Notes under the pieces: model-generated
Told to the model about the DNA's origin: nothing
The model's input: only the letters and a program-made list of their open reading frames with translations
The model's database searches: none
Assembly (NCBI GenBank): GCA_963422675.2
Contig: CAXVYS010000014.1
Span: 124,001 to 188,000, forward strand
Source of the DNA: UBA4416 sp963422675
GTDB taxonomy: Bacteria; Bacteroidota; Bacteroidia; B-17B0; Aurantibacillaceae
Length of the DNA: 64,000 bases
Direction of reading: 5' to 3'
Part shown: one piece after another, positions 55,688 through 63,342 of the stretch
Numbering within the stretch: the stretch's first letter is position 1
How the letters are laid out: every line of letters begins with the position of its first letter
Position numbers and translations under genes: made by a program

Positions 55688-56150
55688 GATACTTTTCATT
55701 TTTCAAAATAGAAAAACCTCTATACAATTGCTCGTTAAAAAACAGGCGAATCATTTGATGAGAAAACGTCATATTAGATAACGATAACGTATAAGCTCCT
55801 TTGTTTAAAATAGATGAATCAATTCCGAAAGGACCGCCAATTAAAAAAACTAAACGCTTACAGCCCGAAACCATCCTTTTATTTAAAAACTCAGCAAACT
55901 GAACAGATGTAAATTGCTTTCCGTGCTCATCCATACACACCAGGTAATCAGATGGCTCCAATAATTTCAGAATTTCTGCAGCTTCTGCTCTTTTTTGTTC
56001 CTCTATTGGCTTTTGTCTCACCATTTTAGGCATTACAATCGTTTCTGTAGAATACTGAATATAATTTTTTAACCGTTCCGTATAAATTTTCACTCCTTCC
56101 GTCAGGTATAAATCAGTGGTTTTTTCTATTTGAATAAGTAAAATTTTCAT
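55677..56150 (-). CDS. rlmH: 23S rRNA (pseudouridine1915-N3)-methyltransferase
   Basis: The 157-residue protein has the SPOUT fold of RlmH: KILLIQIEKTTDLYLTEGVKIYTERLKNY at the start, CMDEHGKQFTSVQFAEFL and the SAM-binding knot with FLIGGPFGI. RlmH methylates pseudouridine 1915 in the decoding-site helix 69 of the large rRNA. Its stop codon (CTA on the plus strand at 55677) lies inside the last repeat unit, so the array reaches into the gene's end. Confidence 0.96.
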   Translation of the reverse strand: MKILLIQIEKTTDLYLTEGVKIYTERLKNYIQYSTETIVMPKMVRQKPIEEQKRAEAAEILKLLEPSDYLVCMDEHGKQFTSVQFAEFLNKRMVSGCKRLVFLIGGPFGIDSSILNKGAYTLSLSNMTFSHQMIRLFFNEQLYRGFSILKNEKYHHE

Positions 56151-56188
56151 GTTTCGACAAATGTTAAATTACTTAGGCATAATAATTG

Positions 56189-56196
56189 TAACTTTG
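56189..56196 (+). promoter_or_regulatory. -7 element of the DUF4783-nadC operon
   Basis: TAACTTTG is an exact TAnnTTTG match, 19 bases before the ATG at 56216. No TTG is seen at the expected distance upstream. Confidence 0.55.
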
Positions 56197-56215
56197 AAGT
56201 AAATTTACACTATTA

Positions 56216-56590
56216 ATGAAAGCACTGTCCATAATTTTAATGAGTTTACTAAGTTTTTCATTCACATTGAAGGATATTAACGACGATGTAAACAATGCAT
56301 TAAAGCAAGGAAATGCCGCCGAAATTGTTAAAATGTTTGCCGATAAAGTATCTATTAAGGTTTTAGACCAGGAAGATCTTTTAAGCAAATCACAGGCACA
56401 GGCACTTATAGAGGATTTCTTCAATAAACACAAAGTAAGAAGCTATCAAACATCTCACACCAGTATCGTAAATGGCGACCAGCAATTTATTACCGGGTCA
56501 TTAGAAACATCCAACGGAAAATTTAGAATTTCCATATTAGTGAGAGGAAACGTAATTTCGCAGTTCAGAATAGAGAACGATAATGGCTAA
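56216..56590 (+). CDS. DUF4783 family small secreted protein
   Basis: The 124-residue protein has a signal peptide (MKALSIILMSLLSFSFT) followed by an NTF2-like fold region: INDDVNNALKQGNAAEIVKMFADKVSIKVLDQEDLLSKSQAQALIEDFFNKH. DUF4783 is of unknown function and is commonly found next to nadC in Bacteroidota. Its 3' end overlaps nadC by eight bases, so the two are translated together. Confidence 0.85.
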   Translation: MKALSIILMSLLSFSFTLKDINDDVNNALKQGNAAEIVKMFADKVSIKVLDQEDLLSKSQAQALIEDFFNKHKVRSYQTSHTSIVNGDQQFITGSLETSNGKFRISILVRGNVISQFRIENDNG

Positions 56591-57452
56591 TTACATCCAA
56601 CAACACAAAAAGAATTTCAATTTTAAAAATTTTGTCCAAAGCGCCTTACAGGAAGATGTAGGCGATGGCGATCATTCCGCATTAGCAACTATCCCTGCCA
56701 ACAAAAAAGGGAAATGCCGTTTAATTGTTAAAGAAAACGGAATTATTGCAGGTATAGAAGCGGCAAAAGAAATCTTTAAATTAATTGATCCTAAGTTCAA
56801 ATTTACAGCGTTGATCCATGATGGAGCTAAGGTTAAAGTTGGCGATATAGCCTTTACAATAGAAGGGAATACTCAAAAATTGTTAACGGCCGAAAGATTA
56901 GTGTTAAATGTGATGCAACGGATGAGTGCCATTGCTACAAAAACAAATTACCTTCAAGGTTTGTGCAAAGGCACTAAAACAAAAGTAATCGATACCCGTA
57001 AAACCACCCCTAATTTTCGTTTTTTTGAAAAATGGGCGGTTGTTATTGGTGGAGGAGCTAATCACCGTTACGGCTTATATGATATGATCATGATAAAAGA
57101 CAATCATATTGACTTTGCCGGAGGAATTACGGAAGCGTTAGATGCCACACATGCTTACCTTAAAAAAACCAAACGAAAATTACCAATAGAAGTAGAAACC
57201 CGTACGATTGAGGATGTAAAACTTTTGTTATCAAAAGGAGGCTTCCAACGTATTATGCTGGATAATTACACAGTAGCCGATACTAAAAAAGCGGTGGCAT
57301 TAATTAAGGGAGCATTTGAAGTAGAAAGTTCAGGTGGCATTACAGAAAAAACAATTGCGGCTTATGCCAAATGTGGTGTTGATTTTATTTCTGTTGGAGC
57401 CTTAACACATCATGTGAAAAGCCTTGACCTGAGCTTAAAAGCAATAAAGTAA
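56583..57452 (+). CDS. nadC: Nicotinate-nucleotide diphosphorylase (carboxylating)
   Basis: The 289-residue enzyme converts quinolinate and PRPP to nicotinate mononucleotide, carbon dioxide and pyrophosphate in NAD synthesis. The conserved blocks DVGDGDHSA, IDTRKTTPNFRFFEKWAVVIGGGANHRYGLYDMIMIKDNHI (quinolinate-binding Arg and Lys), VEVETRT-like PIEVETRTIEDV and VESSGGITEKTI are all present. It overlaps the DUF4783 gene. The other de novo NAD genes (nadA, nadB) are not in the window. Confidence 0.97.
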   Translation: MANYIQQHKKNFNFKNFVQSALQEDVGDGDHSALATIPANKKGKCRLIVKENGIIAGIEAAKEIFKLIDPKFKFTALIHDGAKVKVGDIAFTIEGNTQKLLTAERLVLNVMQRMSAIATKTNYLQGLCKGTKTKVIDTRKTTPNFRFFEKWAVVIGGGANHRYGLYDMIMIKDNHIDFAGGITEALDATHAYLKKTKRKLPIEVETRTIEDVKLLLSKGGFQRIMLDNYTVADTKKAVALIKGAFEVESSGGITEKTIAAYAKCGVDFISVGALTHHVKSLDLSLKAIK

Positions 57453-57473
57453 TTTTTATTTCAAGCGACACGC

Positions 57474-57593
57474 TTAACCGCATCCACAATTTTTATCCCC
57501 ACATTTTTTTTTAGTGAACGATTTATAAAACCGTCTTCCTAAATAAAACACAGCGGCAACTAAAAGAAATATGACAATGCTATTTTGAACCAC
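57474..57593 (-). CDS. 39-residue Cys-rich membrane peptide (FeoB-associated-like)
   Basis: This gene is too short for usual gene callers. A GTG start at 57593 follows a good ribosome-binding site (AGGAG, six bases upstream). The product reads M-V-Q-N then a helix (SIVIFLLVAAVFYLGRRF), a basic stretch and a Cys tail KKKCGDKNCGCG. This layout matches the small FeoB-associated Cys-rich membrane proteins (PF12669), which bear CxxxxCxC tails. It overlaps the last 14 bases of the upstream GH16 gene, so coupling is likely. No feoB is in the window. Confidence 0.7.
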   Translation of the reverse strand: MVQNSIVIFLLVAAVFYLGRRFYKSFTKKKCGDKNCGCG

Positions 57594-58842
57594 GTTGCTC
57601 TCCTACTTTTGAAGGGTTAATAACAGGAATATCCTGCTCCAATACCTGGCCCAGAACACTAATTCTTACTTTATACGGACCTGTTGGCAATTCCCCGAGA
57701 TCCAATATATAATACTGTACATTATTCAGAGCAAAGCCCGCCACCTTTTCATTAAACCGATCAATCACGTCAATCTGCAATGTCGTTAATTTTGCGCCTT
57801 CAACCGATAAACTATATTTATTATACAAAATGGGCAATAATGTGATGGTGCCTATCTCTGTTTTTAATTTTTCATTGTTATATACAAAATTGACTTTCTT
57901 TTTTAACCCGGTAGTATAAAGCTCCCGGTTCTCAATGGTAATAGGAGTATGTTCAAACACCTGATAATTATCTTTGATCGTAACCGTATCTTCCTTGCTC
58001 CATACCCTCACATAATCCACTATAAATGCATTAGGCCACTTGGTGGTTTTATCCGGACCGGGATTGAAAGCGTGCCCATCTTTTGCGACTGATGTATTAA
58101 TAAATAAATTTTGTGCCGTTTTAAAATCGCCTTCGAAATAACCGATTGGTTGTCCATTAAGAAAAAACTTAACATAACCGGGTTGCCATTCTCCGGAAAT
58201 AATATTCCAGCTATCTGCCAGGCTTTCTTTTGTTTTGATCCATGCTCCCCAGTTTTTCTTAAGATTTAAAAAACCTCCTTTAAAATTATCGCAGCCAATA
58301 GGGCAATGTACATCCAAATGGATCTGATCTCCTTTTTCACCTTTCAATTCAAAAAAATCTATCTCTTCATTGGGGTTTCCGCCATATAACCAAAACGCCG
58401 GCCAAATACCTTTTTCAGCATTTGACTTAAAGCGAATTTCAAAATAACCATATTTATATTTTCGTTTTGAAGTAATCAGTCCTGCTGTATATTCTGCTTC
58501 ATACATCCCATCTACAACTGTTTTACCATTCTCCTTAATCAGGGCTTCATTAATTTCAGCAGGTTTAATTTTGAATTTTCTTTTGTCGTGTTTCGCTATA
58601 AACTCTACATTTCCATCCTTTAGCACCACATTATCGTTGGAAAAATACAGATCCTGTTCCAGAACAAAATTACACCATGGCAACCCGTATTGCCATTTAG
58701 TTTCATCCATTACATAAGCGTTAAACTCATCTCCATCCTGGTAAAACCACTTATAGGAAGTATCACTTTTTACCTGCCACATCACTTGTGCATTTAAATT
58801 CGTTTGTATAACGATAATTAAAAACAGTAACACTTTTTTCAT
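57580..58842 (-). CDS. Secreted GH16-family glycoside hydrolase
   Basis: The 420-residue protein has a signal peptide (VLLFLIIVIQTNLNAQ) and a beta-jelly-roll GH16 domain: DGDEFNAYVMDETKWQYG, GLITSKRKYKYGYFEIRFKSNAEKGIWPAFW, and the catalytic motif E160-I-D162-F-F-E165 (EIDFFE, matching ExDxxE). An extra C-terminal beta region of about 130 residues follows. GH16 enzymes cleave beta-1,3 or beta-1,4 glucans or galactans; the substrate cannot be read here. It overlaps the membrane glycosyltransferase gene by four bases at its start. Confidence 0.9.
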   Translation of the reverse strand: MKKVLLFLIIVIQTNLNAQVMWQVKSDTSYKWFYQDGDEFNAYVMDETKWQYGLPWCNFVLEQDLYFSNDNVVLKDGNVEFIAKHDKRKFKIKPAEINEALIKENGKTVVDGMYEAEYTAGLITSKRKYKYGYFEIRFKSNAEKGIWPAFWLYGGNPNEEIDFFELKGEKGDQIHLDVHCPIGCDNFKGGFLNLKKNWGAWIKTKESLADSWNIISGEWQPGYVKFFLNGQPIGYFEGDFKTAQNLFINTSVAKDGHAFNPGPDKTTKWPNAFIVDYVRVWSKEDTVTIKDNYQVFEHTPITIENRELYTTGLKKKVNFVYNNEKLKTEIGTITLLPILYNKYSLSVEGAKLTTLQIDVIDRFNEKVAGFALNNVQYYILDLGELPTGPYKVRISVLGQVLEQDIPVINPSKVGEQRGSK

Positions 58843-60296
58843 TTTATCTTATATAATTTTAAAATATGATCTTCAAAAATTAATTCAGTATGATGGCTTC
58901 CCATAAAATTAACCGAATCCATTGTACAATCAGTGATTAAATAGCCGGCTCCGTTCTTTATATTATTCTCAAAATTTTCAGCAGTCAACCCATTTTCTCC
59001 ATAACTCCATCCCTGCCGATTTAAATGATATAGTACAATACTTCTCGAATCATCCCCATACACAATCACCTTTTCTGTACCGGGTATTATGTTTTTTAAC
59101 TTTCTTTTATCAAACAAATACTCTTTCGAAAACCCCGGTGTATAACTATTCCATCTTGTATTACAACGCAAATACGCTGTTATGGGAGATAGGATCAAAG
59201 ATAGTAAAATTAAATACTTTAAGTTGGAGGAAGTATTTAAAATAACATAAATTGCCTTTGCAATTATGACAAATATAAAAGGCAAAAAGGGAAACAAATA
59301 GTAATCATGAACCTTATCAATCATATTTAACTCATATAAAAAATACACAATACATAAGCATCCTACATAGCATAATGACCGGTGGGCGGCAGACTTTAAA
59401 TTTAATTGCCTGCATGTATAATAGATCCCAATAACAAATACAGGAAAAGTGGCATAATTAATCAGTAATTCGGGTAAAGTAGAAACCACATTGAAAAAGA
59501 AAATGTCCCATAATTTGGCCATTGAAAATTTATTTATAATGATACCCTGCACTACGCCATTATCTTTCCAGGCACCAATCACAAAGGCATACCAAATGAG
59601 AGGGAGGGCTGAAATTAAAAACGGTATTAAAATATAGTTCAAATTAAATTTCTTATCTCTGTCTTTTACATAAAATAAGGCAAGATACATCCCACCAAAA
59701 ACAATAAACGGAAGTTTAACGGCGAGGCTTAAGGCAAAAAAGAGGCAACTTATCATAAAAAGTTGTAACACTCTTTTTTGAATAAATCTGATCCAGAAAA
59801 AAACAGACCATATACCAAAGCATAAGGCAAGATTATCAGGGATAGGGTTTACGGAATAAAAATAAATAACCGGTGAAAACAAAAAAAACCAGGCGGTTAA
59901 GGCTGCCGTCAATTTATGCCGGGTTAATGCCATTACCAGCTTATAAATACCAAAACAGGAAAGTAAGGTGGTTATGAAAAAAAAGAGCCTGGTGATTATT
60001 AAATGATTCCCGAATAGTTTATATAATCCCGCAATCAGCCATTGCGCCAAAGGAAATTCCATCCTAAAAACCCTGTCTTCATAATGCAGATCGTTTACCT
60101 TTGGATTTAAAATATTAAAATCTTCAAACGCAAAATTTTCAATAACGGTTTGGGTTTGAGTTTGTCGCCAACTATGATATCCGATAATATCTAACGAAAA
60201 CACCCTGTAATGCTGAAAAACACTGATACTAACAGCAATGAAAAAAAATACAGTAAAGAACCATTTATTGTTGATTATCTGTTGTAATTTATTCAT
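58839..60296 (-). CDS. Multi-pass membrane glycosyltransferase (GT39/ArnT-like)
   Basis: The 485-residue protein has about ten membrane helices and the N-terminal GT39-type loop with an acidic pair (DIIGYHSWRQTQTQ; FEDFNILNPKVNDLHYEDRVFRMEFPLAQW). The ATG at 60296 is preferred to a TTG at 60311. It ends with a soluble segment. Such proteins move sugars from lipid carriers to proteins or lipids at the membrane; the acceptor is unknown. It overlaps the GH16 gene and is divergent from the E1 gene. Confidence 0.8.
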   Translation of the reverse strand: MNKLQQIINNKWFFTVFFFIAVSISVFQHYRVFSLDIIGYHSWRQTQTQTVIENFAFEDFNILNPKVNDLHYEDRVFRMEFPLAQWLIAGLYKLFGNHLIITRLFFFITTLLSCFGIYKLVMALTRHKLTAALTAWFFLFSPVIYFYSVNPIPDNLALCFGIWSVFFWIRFIQKRVLQLFMISCLFFALSLAVKLPFIVFGGMYLALFYVKDRDKKFNLNYILIPFLISALPLIWYAFVIGAWKDNGVVQGIIINKFSMAKLWDIFFFNVVSTLPELLINYATFPVFVIGIYYTCRQLNLKSAAHRSLCYVGCLCIVYFLYELNMIDKVHDYYLFPFLPFIFVIIAKAIYVILNTSSNLKYLILLSLILSPITAYLRCNTRWNSYTPGFSKEYLFDKRKLKNIIPGTEKVIVYGDDSRSIVLYHLNRQGWSYGENGLTAENFENNIKNGAGYLITDCTMDSVNFMGSHHTELIFEDHILKLYKIK

Positions 60297-60354
60297 TAAA
60301 TTTACGATCAAAAGTAACCTAAAATTGGTACTTTCACAATTTTATATCCATACT

Positions 60355-62355
60355 ATGATAACTGCTGAATCTCCTGTAAAATTTGATAGACGTAAACAAA
60401 AAGACGACACTCTTTTACAGCTCTATAAAAATATTTTAACTCCACGAATGATAGAAGAAAAAATGCTTTTATTATTGCGCCAGGGCCGCATTGCCAAATG
60501 GTTTAGTGGCATAGGCCAGGAAGCCATTTCTGTAGGAGTAGCCACTGCTTTAAACCAGGATGAATTTATTTTACCGATGCACCGTAACCTGGGGATATTT
60601 ACAACCCGTGGTATTCCTATGAACCGCCTCTTCTCTCAATTTCAGGGTAAGCCAAGCGGCTTTACACAGGGACGCGACCGTTCTTTTCATTTTGGAACAC
60701 AGGAGTATAATATTGTGGGGATGATTTCTCATTTAGGCCCTCAATTAGGTGTTGCCGATGGTATTGCCTTAGGAAATAAATTACGCGATGAGAAAAAAGT
60801 AACGGTAGTTTTTAGTGGCGACGGTGGCGCCAGTGAAGGTGATTTCCATGAAAGTATTAATACAGCTGCCGTGTGGGACCTACCTGTTATTTTTGTGATC
60901 GAGAATAATGGTTATGGTTTATCTACACCAAGTAATGAGCAATTCCGTTGTAAATCATTTGCCGATAAGGCTATTGGTTATGGTATTGAAGGCATTAGCA
61001 TTGATGGAAATAATGTATTGAAAGTATATGAAACCGTTAAAAATTTAGCGGAATCTATTCGTGAAAATCCAAGACCAGTGTTATTGGAATGTGTGACTTT
61101 CCGGATGCGTGGGCACGAAGAAGCTTCGGGTACCAAATATGTTCCTAAAGAATTATTTGATATCTGGGGACGAAAAGATCCTGTTACTAACTTTGAGAAA
61201 TTTTTATTTGATGAAGGGGTTTTAACCGATGACATCGTTGAAAAATTACGCGCAGAGATTAAACAGAACATTGACCAGGGATTAGAGCAAACATTTGCGG
61301 AAACCCTGCCTCCACCCGATACCAAAAAAGAACTTGCGGAAATGTATGCTCCTTACACTGCAGCAGATACTTCTGATACAACAGGCCCTAAAACAAATAA
61401 ACGTTTAATTGATGCTATTTCCGATGGGATGCGTTTAGCTATGCGTAAGCATGATAACCTGGTATTAATGGGCCAGGATATTGCCGATTACGGTGGGGTA
61501 TTTAAAATCACGGAAGGCTTTGTAGAAGAGTTTGGCAAAGCCAGAGTACGTAATACACCTTTATGCGAATCGGCTATTTTAGGTACAGGTTTTGGCTTAT
61601 CCATCAACAAACACAAAGCCATGGTAGAAATGCAGTTTGCTGATTTTGTTACCGAAGGGATGACTCAAATTATTAATAATTTAGCAAAATCACATTACCG
61701 CTGGGGACAAAATGCGGATGTTGTAGTGCGTATGCCTACCGGTGCAGGTGTTGCTGCAGGGCCTTTCCACAGCCAAAGCAATGAAGCGTGGTTCTTTAAA
61801 ACACCAGGCTTAAAAATTGCTTACCCTGCATTTCCAAGTGATGCAAAAGGGTTATTGCTTTCCGCATTCGAAGATCCTAACCCTGTGATGTTCTTTGAAC
61901 ACAAGGCTTTATACAGAAGTGTAAATGAAGATATTCCGGACGAATATTATACGATTCCATTTGGTAAAGCCCGTTTGGTAAAAGAAGGAACCGCTGTAAC
62001 GATTGTTACTTATGGTTTAGGAGTACATTGGGGTATTGAAGTATTAAATGCTCATCCCGAAATTTCAGCAGATCTTATCGATTTGAGAACCCTTGCTCCA
62101 TTAGATATAGAAGCTATTTTCACATCCGTTAAAAAAACAGGACGTGCTTTTATTCTACATGAAGACACCTTAACCGGTGGTATTGGCGGCGAATTAAGCG
62201 CTTTAATTACCGAACATTGCTTCGAGTACTTAGATGCTCCTGTAATGCGTGAGGGAAGCTTAGATACGCCTGTACCGATGAATGCGGACCTTGAAATAAA
62301 CTTTTTACCTAAAGAACGTTTTAAAGAAAAATTAATGAAATTAATAAACTACTAA
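60355..62355 (+). CDS. 2-oxo acid dehydrogenase E1 component, alpha and beta fused
   Basis: The 666-residue chain combines the E1-alpha part (RGHEE-type RMRGHEEASG; TPP motif GDGGASEGDFHESINTAAVWDLPVIFVIENN) and the E1-beta part (VLMGQDIADYGGVFKITEGF; RVRNTPLCESAILGTGFGL; MEMQFADFVTEG-like VEMQFADF). It decarboxylates a branched-chain 2-oxo acid or pyruvate with TPP and passes the acyl group to E2. The ATG at 60355 fits the family; an in-frame ATG at 60238 would run into the divergent gene. Fusions are typical for Bacteroidota. Substrate choice is not certain. Confidence 0.93.
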   Translation: MITAESPVKFDRRKQKDDTLLQLYKNILTPRMIEEKMLLLLRQGRIAKWFSGIGQEAISVGVATALNQDEFILPMHRNLGIFTTRGIPMNRLFSQFQGKPSGFTQGRDRSFHFGTQEYNIVGMISHLGPQLGVADGIALGNKLRDEKKVTVVFSGDGGASEGDFHESINTAAVWDLPVIFVIENNGYGLSTPSNEQFRCKSFADKAIGYGIEGISIDGNNVLKVYETVKNLAESIRENPRPVLLECVTFRMRGHEEASGTKYVPKELFDIWGRKDPVTNFEKFLFDEGVLTDDIVEKLRAEIKQNIDQGLEQTFAETLPPPDTKKELAEMYAPYTAADTSDTTGPKTNKRLIDAISDGMRLAMRKHDNLVLMGQDIADYGGVFKITEGFVEEFGKARVRNTPLCESAILGTGFGLSINKHKAMVEMQFADFVTEGMTQIINNLAKSHYRWGQNADVVVRMPTGAGVAAGPFHSQSNEAWFFKTPGLKIAYPAFPSDAKGLLLSAFEDPNPVMFFEHKALYRSVNEDIPDEYYTIPFGKARLVKEGTAVTIVTYGLGVHWGIEVLNAHPEISADLIDLRTLAPLDIEAIFTSVKKTGRAFILHEDTLTGGIGGELSALITEHCFEYLDAPVMREGSLDTPVPMNADLEINFLPKERFKEKLMKLINY

Positions 62356-62361
62356 AATGAT

Positions 62362-62390
62362 AAAGGCCCAAGTATTACTTGGGCCTTTTC
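62362..62390 (+). terminator. Strong terminator of the E1 gene
   Basis: AAAGGCCCAAGT (62362-62373) pairs perfectly with ACTTGGGCCTTT (62377-62388) around a three-base loop, with T bases after. Confidence 0.92.
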
Positions 62391-62446
62391 TGTTTTTGAT
62401 TAAAAATATCTAGCTTTGTCAGGCAAAAGGTTAAGATGTTGAAGTT

Positions 62447-62511
62447 CGTCATCGCGAGGCACGAAACGATCTTTAGAACAAGAACAACCCTTCGACTCCG
62501 CTCAGGATAAC
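62447..62511. repeat. Intergenic dispersed-repeat-like sequence
   Basis: CGTCATCGCGAGGCACGAAA (62447-62466) and CCCTTCGACTCCGCTCAGGA (62488-62507) resemble short repeats found between genes in many Bacteroidota and other bacteria. Their GC content is clearly above the surrounding sequence. Only one copy of each occurs here, so this rests on recognition from general knowledge. Confidence 0.45.
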
Positions 62512-62544
62512 AAACCTCAAGTTTAAACTAAAAACTCTAACACC

Positions 62545-63138
62545 ATGACAGCACAAGAATCCTTCCTAACCAGCGCAGAAAAACAGTTTTTGTATTATAA
62601 AACTATAGGCGAAAAGGCCATTAGCCAGCTTGAACCTGAACAATTGTTTTTCTCTGCCAATGAAGACACCAACAGTATTTACATCATCGTAAAACATTTA
62701 CATGGTAATATGATCTCGCGTTGGACAGATTTTTTAACAACAGATGGCGAAAAAGAAACACGTCATCGTGATTCTGAATTTGAAGACACTTCCACTACGC
62801 TCAGTGTGACAGAAAAGAAAGCTGAGCTATTACAAAAATGGAATGAAGGTTGGGATTGTTTATTTAACGCCTTAAATACATTAACCCCCGAGCACCTTTC
62901 ACAGATCATTTATATCCGCAACGAAGGCCATACGGTTATAGAAGCTATTAACAGGCAATTGGCGCACTATCCTTACCATGTAGGACAAATTATATTTTAT
63001 GCCAAAATGCTCAAAAAGGGTGATTGGGAAAGTCTGTCCATTCCCAAAAACAAATCGATTGATTATAACGCCAACAAATTTTCGAAGGACAAATCGATCC
63101 GGAATTTTACAGACGATGAACTAAACAAGTCGAAATAA
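62545..63138 (+). CDS. DinB-superfamily protein (DUF1572-like)
   Basis: The 197-residue protein is a four-helix bundle of DinB type. Potential metal ligands are the His residues in VKHLHGNMISRW (near residue 53) and in AHYPYHVGQIIFYAK (near 140-145), which fit the DinB triad. Family members include metal-dependent thiol-transferases and proteins of unknown function. It stands alone between the E1 terminator and pyrG. No specific function can be given. Confidence 0.82.
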   Translation: MTAQESFLTSAEKQFLYYKTIGEKAISQLEPEQLFFSANEDTNSIYIIVKHLHGNMISRWTDFLTTDGEKETRHRDSEFEDTSTTLSVTEKKAELLQKWNEGWDCLFNALNTLTPEHLSQIIYIRNEGHTVIEAINRQLAHYPYHVGQIIFYAKMLKKGDWESLSIPKNKSIDYNANKFSKDKSIRNFTDDELNKSK

Positions 63139-63147
63139 GTATCGCTA

Positions 63148-63172
63148 CCCGAAACGGTATTACCGTTTCGGG
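63148..63172 (+). terminator. Perfect hairpin after the DinB-like gene
   Basis: CCCGAAACGGT pairs with ACCGTTTCGGG around ATT. There is no T-run, so termination is uncertain; it could also stabilise the mRNA end. Confidence 0.5.
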
Positions 63173-63283
63173 ACTTGTAAAGCCTTGATTTTATTGAAAA
63201 TATTGCGCAAAAATCGCTCAAACCATTGAGTTTAAATACATTTATGATATTTAGCTCAATCACTCAAAATTGATGATAAGTCC

Positions 63284-63317
63284 TTGCCTTTAATTCCAAA
63301 AATTTAGCCTATCTTTG
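63284..63317 (+). promoter_or_regulatory. Promoter of pyrG
   Basis: TTG (63284-63286), 23 bases, then TATCTTTG (63310-63317), a full match to TAnnTTTG at the upper end of allowed spacing. The ATG is 23 bases after the -7 element. Confidence 0.65.
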
Positions 63318-63342
63318 CATACAGTTTACAAAAAACTGTATG
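63318..63342 (+). promoter_or_regulatory. Perfect inverted repeat covering the pyrG start codon
   Basis: CATACAGTTT (63318-63327) and AAACTGTATG (63333-63342) are exact complements around the five-base loop ACAAA. The last three bases are the pyrG ATG. It begins right after the -7 element, so it could be an operator or an mRNA hairpin that hides the start codon. Confidence 0.7.

Noticed and set aside
55136..55781. Three short plus-strand coding frames with similar products
   Set aside because: They look alike only because they lie in the 187-bp repeats; they change frame and end with each copy and lack a ribosome-binding site.
60238..60354. A longer N-terminus for the E1 gene
   Set aside because: It would overlap the divergent glycosyltransferase start and adds 39 residues that E1 proteins do not have.
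63063..63263. A minus-strand 66-residue gene between the DinB-like gene and pyrG
   Set aside because: Half of it is antisense to the DinB-like gene and it crosses a perfect hairpin; the product has no recognisable pattern.
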